The notes beneath the pieces are model-generated. The model searched no databases and had not been told where the DNA came from. It worked only from the letters and a program-made list of their open reading frames with translations. 35,817 bases of DNA from Bacteroidales bacterium (GTDB taxonomy: Bacteria; Bacteroidota; Bacteroidia; Bacteroidales; Tenuifilaceae), in assembly GCA_017524185.1 (NCBI GenBank), contig JAFWUG010000051.1:1-35817 (forward strand), given 5' to 3'. Positions 33,764 to 35,817 of this stretch are shown one piece after another (within the stretch, counting starts at the first letter, position 1; the number at the start of each line of letters is the position of its first letter). The position numbers and the translations under genes are program-made.

Positions 33764-34555
33764 ATGAAAACGCTTTATCCCCGTAACTTTTGGCAAGCAT
33801 TGCTACTCCTTTTTGCAGGGTTCATATCGGGTATATTTCTACCATTTTTACAACTATCACATCACATCGTAGTCCTACTAACGGGTGTACTGTTATGTAC
33901 TGTAATTTGGTGTGTTTTCTACCTCATCAATCGCAAGAATGGGCATAACATAAAGTATTCGTTCACAAACGAATGGAATAGCCCTGTGCTGTTACTATCT
34001 ACGCTGTTTGTGGTCGCCTTTCTGTTAGGTGTAGACTATCCAATAGTTCACTATTTAGGCCATGCGTTGGGACTTATAAAAGAAGACGGTGGCACAATGC
34101 TATCACCGCTATATGTAGTAGTATTTATAAGTCCCTTACTTGAAGAACTGGCTTTCCGTGGGAGTATCCTGCATGGCCTCCTCGGCAACATGAGCCGTAC
34201 CCGCGCCGTGGTGCTATCGGCAGCACTATTTGCTGCAATTCATCTTCTACCACACCAAATGATTGGTGCGTTTGCATTTGGAGTACTGTTCGGCATTGTC
34301 TATAGCCGCACCCGCAACCTCGGCCATACAATAGTGCTACACATAATAGCCAACGCCATGGGCATGTGTACAAACCATATCTACGGCCACTCCGCGCCGC
34401 ACAACTCGCTGCATATATTCCTACCAGCATTGGCTGCCACCGTCGCCATAACGATGCTACTGGTTAAACATCTTCACCGCAACCAACTAACCACCAACAA
34501 CATAACCACCAAAGCCGACCGCACAGTTGACAAGGGGGCATGCCCCCTTGTCTAA
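33764..34555 (+). CDS. CPBP-family intramembrane metalloprotease 4 (canonical motifs)
   Basis: The 263-residue multi-pass protein has the complete CPBP signature: motif 1 EELAFR (E127, E128, R132), motif 2 FAAIH (H160) and motif 3 HIIAN (H193, N197). Unlike the other CPBP proteins here, it should be catalytically competent by motif. Up to seven transmembrane helices are predicted. The last codons (TNNITTKADRTVDKGACPL) are the cassette-borne tail shared with the gene at 32477. It could mature or degrade the partner peptide, or give immunity; the sequence does not decide. Confidence 0.85.
   Translation: MKTLYPRNFWQALLLLFAGFISGIFLPFLQLSHHIVVLLTGVLLCTVIWCVFYLINRKNGHNIKYSFTNEWNSPVLLLSTLFVVAFLLGVDYPIVHYLGHALGLIKEDGGTMLSPLYVVVFISPLLEELAFRGSILHGLLGNMSRTRAVVLSAALFAAIHLLPHQMIGAFAFGVLFGIVYSRTRNLGHTIVLHIIANAMGMCTNHIYGHSAPHNSLHIFLPALAATVAITMLLVKHLHRNQLTTNNITTKADRTVDKGACPLV
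34531..34550 (+). terminator. Junction palindrome of copy D
   Basis: This is the same perfect 20-bp palindrome as at 33106-33125, again lying in the final codons of the preceding gene. Confidence 0.6.
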
Positions 34556-34647
34556 ACCAGCAAACACGCAACTCACTGATTATCAATTACATAAATTGTT
34601 AAATAAAGTTAAAATGGGGAGGTAAAATCTAAATGGAAATTAGTGCT

Positions 34648-34655
34648 TACCTTTG
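34648..34655 (+). promoter_or_regulatory. -7 box of cassette 3
   Basis: TACCTTTG, 25 nt after the interrupted G tract. There is no TTTG -33 box. Confidence 0.8.
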
Positions 34656-34660
34656 CAGCC

Positions 34661-34905
34661 GTAACCCGTTACACGCCGCTGGCGGGGCTCGGCCTATGCA
34701 TGGGCCGCACCCAACCCCGACAGCTGCAACCAGCAGGCCCCATGGGTGGGGACAGGCTGGCGAGCTACACCAACGGGGAAGGCGCGAGGCCGAAGCTGGG
34801 CCGAGCGCCCGCCCCTACGGAGCTGGCTGCTCCCCCCAAAAAACAGCCCTGCCCGGAGGGGCAGCACAAACACAGAAGTTGAACGTCATTAAAACCGATA
34901 CCAAC
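34661..34905 (+). ncRNA. Structured 5' leader RNA, cassette 3
   Basis: The leader is diverged from cassettes 1 and 2 but keeps the pairings. CGGCC/GGCCG at 34690-34707 encloses ATGCAT in place of TTGCAA. The second hairpin is CCAGC/GCTGG (34730-34734 with 34756-34760) in place of CTGGGC/GCCCAG, and its inner stem is CCCC/GGGG (34738-34741 with 34748-34751) in place of GCCC/GGGC. The 3' hairpins are unchanged. Confidence 0.7.
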
Positions 34906-35100
34906 ATGACGACACTGGATCTTAACGCCTACGGCGTTACCGAGATGAGCCACGCGGAAAAGGTGGAGAATAATGGAGGATATTGGCAGATAATAGCAGC
35001 AATCGTTTCTGCAGCTCTCTACTGCTATGACAACTGGGATGATATGGGACCTGCAACCGAAAACGGCTACGCCGCAGGAGATAGCATCTACAAACCATAA
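34906..35100 (+). CDS. Double-glycine leader peptide precursor 6 (NWDD type)
   Basis: The 64-residue peptide has a leader almost identical to that of precursor 1 (MTTLDLNAYGVTEM, SHAEKVENNGG). The core YWQIIAAIVSAALYCYDNWD continues DMGPATENGYAAGDSIYKP. It shares Y-x-YDNWDD and the following G-Y element with precursor 1, so the two are homologous cores. A single Cys lies in the hydrophobic helix. Precursor 7 follows 24 bp later, repeating the two-peptide order of cassette 1. Confidence 0.8.
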   Translation: MTTLDLNAYGVTEMSHAEKVENNGGYWQIIAAIVSAALYCYDNWDDMGPATENGYAAGDSIYKP

Positions 35101-35124
35101 TTTACAAACTAAAAGGAGAAAGCA

Positions 35125-35289
35125 ATGAACACCAAGATTGAGAGCTTGGGGCTAAAGGAACTGACCCAGCAGGAAAAGGAGAAAACCAACGGCGGCGGTA
35201 GAATCGCCAAACTCATAGGCTATATATGGGGGTTCGAAGCACGCGTGATTGCCGAGTCCATGAAGAACAACCCATACTGGCAGAAATAA
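35125..35289 (+). CDS. Double-glycine leader peptide precursor 7 (NGGG/NPY type)
   Basis: The 54-residue peptide is preceded by a strong Shine-Dalgarno (AAAAGGAG at 35111-35118). Its leader is NTKIESLGLKELTQQEKEKT followed by NGGG, homologous to precursor 2. The core RIAKLIGYIWGFEARVIAES, then MKNNPYWQK is cationic and amphipathic and ends in NPYxxK. It pairs with precursor 6 as precursor 2 pairs with precursor 1, at nearly the same spacing. It is likely the second half of a two-peptide system. Confidence 0.8.
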   Translation: MNTKIESLGLKELTQQEKEKTNGGGRIAKLIGYIWGFEARVIAESMKNNPYWQK

Positions 35290-35323
35290 CTCTAAAGGAC
35301 TTAAAGTCCTATGCTAATTGATT

Positions 35324-35362
35324 ATCAGGGGGAGGAATCCCTCCTCCTGATTTTTTTTTTTT
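35324..35362 (+). terminator. Terminator after precursor 7
   Basis: A 12-bp stem (35324-35335 with 35340-35351, one G-T pair) with a 4-nt loop is followed by a run of 12 T residues. It is the strongest terminator of the array and separates precursors 6/7 from precursor 8. Confidence 0.9.
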
Positions 35363-35425
35363 CTTACAAACACATGTTTCAAATGCTGTTAGGTAATACC
35401 ATCATCAACAATCAAATTTTTTCAA

Positions 35426-35596
35426 ATGGACAAACTGAATTTGAACTCATACGGAGTAAAAGAAATGAATCGCTCCGAACAGATGAACTGTAATGGCGGA
35501 AAACTATTCAAACTTGTACCCAATTTCGAGTTGATCCGCAAAGCCTTCCAAGGCATCGTAGAGGACAACAAGAACAATCCCTACGGGCAAAAGTAA
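35426..35596 (+). CDS. Double-glycine leader precursor 8 (mosaic: LNLN leader, NPY core)
   Basis: The 56-residue peptide has leader MDKLNLNSYGVKEM, NRSEQMNCNGG of the precursor 1 type but a core KLFKLVPNFELIRKAFQGIV, EDNKNNPYGQK of the precursor 2/7 type. Its end is the same as the out-of-frame end of precursor 3. It is thus a natural chimera of the two peptide classes. It lies behind a strong terminator and in front of CPBP 5; no separate promoter of the TACCTTTG type was seen for it. Confidence 0.78.
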   Translation: MDKLNLNSYGVKEMNRSEQMNCNGGKLFKLVPNFELIRKAFQGIVEDNKNNPYGQK

Positions 35597-35636
35597 ACTG
35601 AACAACGGGACTACAAAACACCCAAAAGTCATAATT

Positions 35637-35666
35637 AAGGGGGGGAGAAGCTTCTCCCTCCTTTTT
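35637..35666 (+). terminator. Terminator-like hairpin between precursor 8 and CPBP 5
   Basis: A G-rich arm (35637-35647) pairs with CTCCCTCCTT (35654-35663) around AAGCTT and is followed by T residues, 15 nt before the CPBP ATG. Confidence 0.75.
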
Positions 35667-35680
35667 ACCCCCGCTCTTCC

Positions 35681-35817
35681 ATGCGCAAGATTTACCGCTT
35701 TTTGCTCAAACTGAACTTTGTGCAATATCTGTTGGTGTTCATACTAATCGACATCGTGATATTTATTATCCCGCAATTGCTGATTCCAGATGGAATTATA
35801 GCTGAAAACGAAACCAC
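35681..35817 (+). CDS. CPBP-family membrane protein 5, N-terminal part
   Basis: The ATG at 35681 starts MRKIYRFLLKLNFVQYLLVF, the N-terminus shared by CPBP 1-3, followed by a hydrophobic segment (ILIDIVIFIIPQLLIP). The window ends after 45 codons, so the motifs are not visible. By similarity it should be another ETxxxQ-type paralogue. The array continues past the edge. Confidence 0.8.
   Translation, partial: MRKIYRFLLKLNFVQYLLVFILIDIVIFIIPQLLIPDGIIAENET

Larger units (their letters stand above)
34478..34905 (+). repeat. Cassette repeat, copy D
   Basis: The copy starts inside the 3' end of the CPBP 4 gene and includes the palindrome at 34531-34550, the AT-rich box, an interrupted tract (GGGGAGG at 34616-34622), TACCTTTG and the most diverged of the full leaders. 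Confidence 0.9.

Noticed and set aside
24903..34905. Cassette repeats as an insertion sequence or integron
   Set aside because: There is no transposase or integrase in the window, no clear terminal inverted repeats and no target duplications were seen.
29661..35817. Diversity-generating retroelement or lanthipeptide cluster
   Set aside because: There is no reverse transcriptase or template repeat, no lanthionine enzyme gene, and cores lack the needed Ser/Thr/Cys pattern.

Overview
The window looks like chromosomal DNA from a Bacteroidales-type member of the Bacteroidota. Promoters follow the phylum pattern (TTTG, 19-20 nt, TAnnTTTG, usually TACCTTTG). Shine-Dalgarno sequences are mostly absent. 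The gene content fits the group: SpeA, a DUF4139 protein, an S9 lipoprotein peptidase, an YgjV-like protein, a septoil-knot protein and a TPR histidine kinase. Species cannot be named from sequence alone.

Positions 1-21,473 are mostly ordinary housekeeping DNA. They hold a TPR protein (cut by the edge), speA, a frameshifted ttcA-like gene, ung, a low-GC patch with a small lipoprotein and a gene remnant, an EFR1-type ferredoxin, a DUF4139 protein, an MBL-fold hydrolase with a small membrane protein, an aspartate-type aminotransferase, an S9 peptidase, an Lrp/AsnC regulator and a divergent YgjV-like gene. The closely spaced run secA-argS-ffh-folD-septoil-knot gene follows.

Positions 21,474-29,660 are more fluid. 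They contain a decayed C-terminal piece of a kbl-like gene, ahpC, and a DUF4160/DUF2442 pair behind a palindrome-rich promoter (the DUF4160 gene carries a one-base frameshift). Two little-known small genes follow, then an orphan copy of a promoter/leader repeat, and a NarL-type two-component system divergent from a beta-helix lipoprotein with an inverted repeat between them.

Positions 29,661-35,817 are the most interesting part. Three tandem cassettes, the last cut by the window edge, each start with a near-identical module: an AT-rich box, a G tract of variable length, TACCTTTGC and a GC-rich leader of about 240 nt whose hairpins show compensatory changes between copies. Behind these lie eight small ORFs with conserved double-glycine leaders and variable cores, interleaved with five CPBP (Abi/CaaX-like) membrane proteins and one other membrane protein. 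Terminator-like hairpins sit just before four of the five CPBP genes. By analogy with class II bacteriocin loci, I infer a multi-peptide secreted system with CPBP immunity or processing proteins. Several features suggest ongoing duplication, core swapping and possibly slippage-driven switching. No dedicated exporter or leader peptidase is visible in the window.
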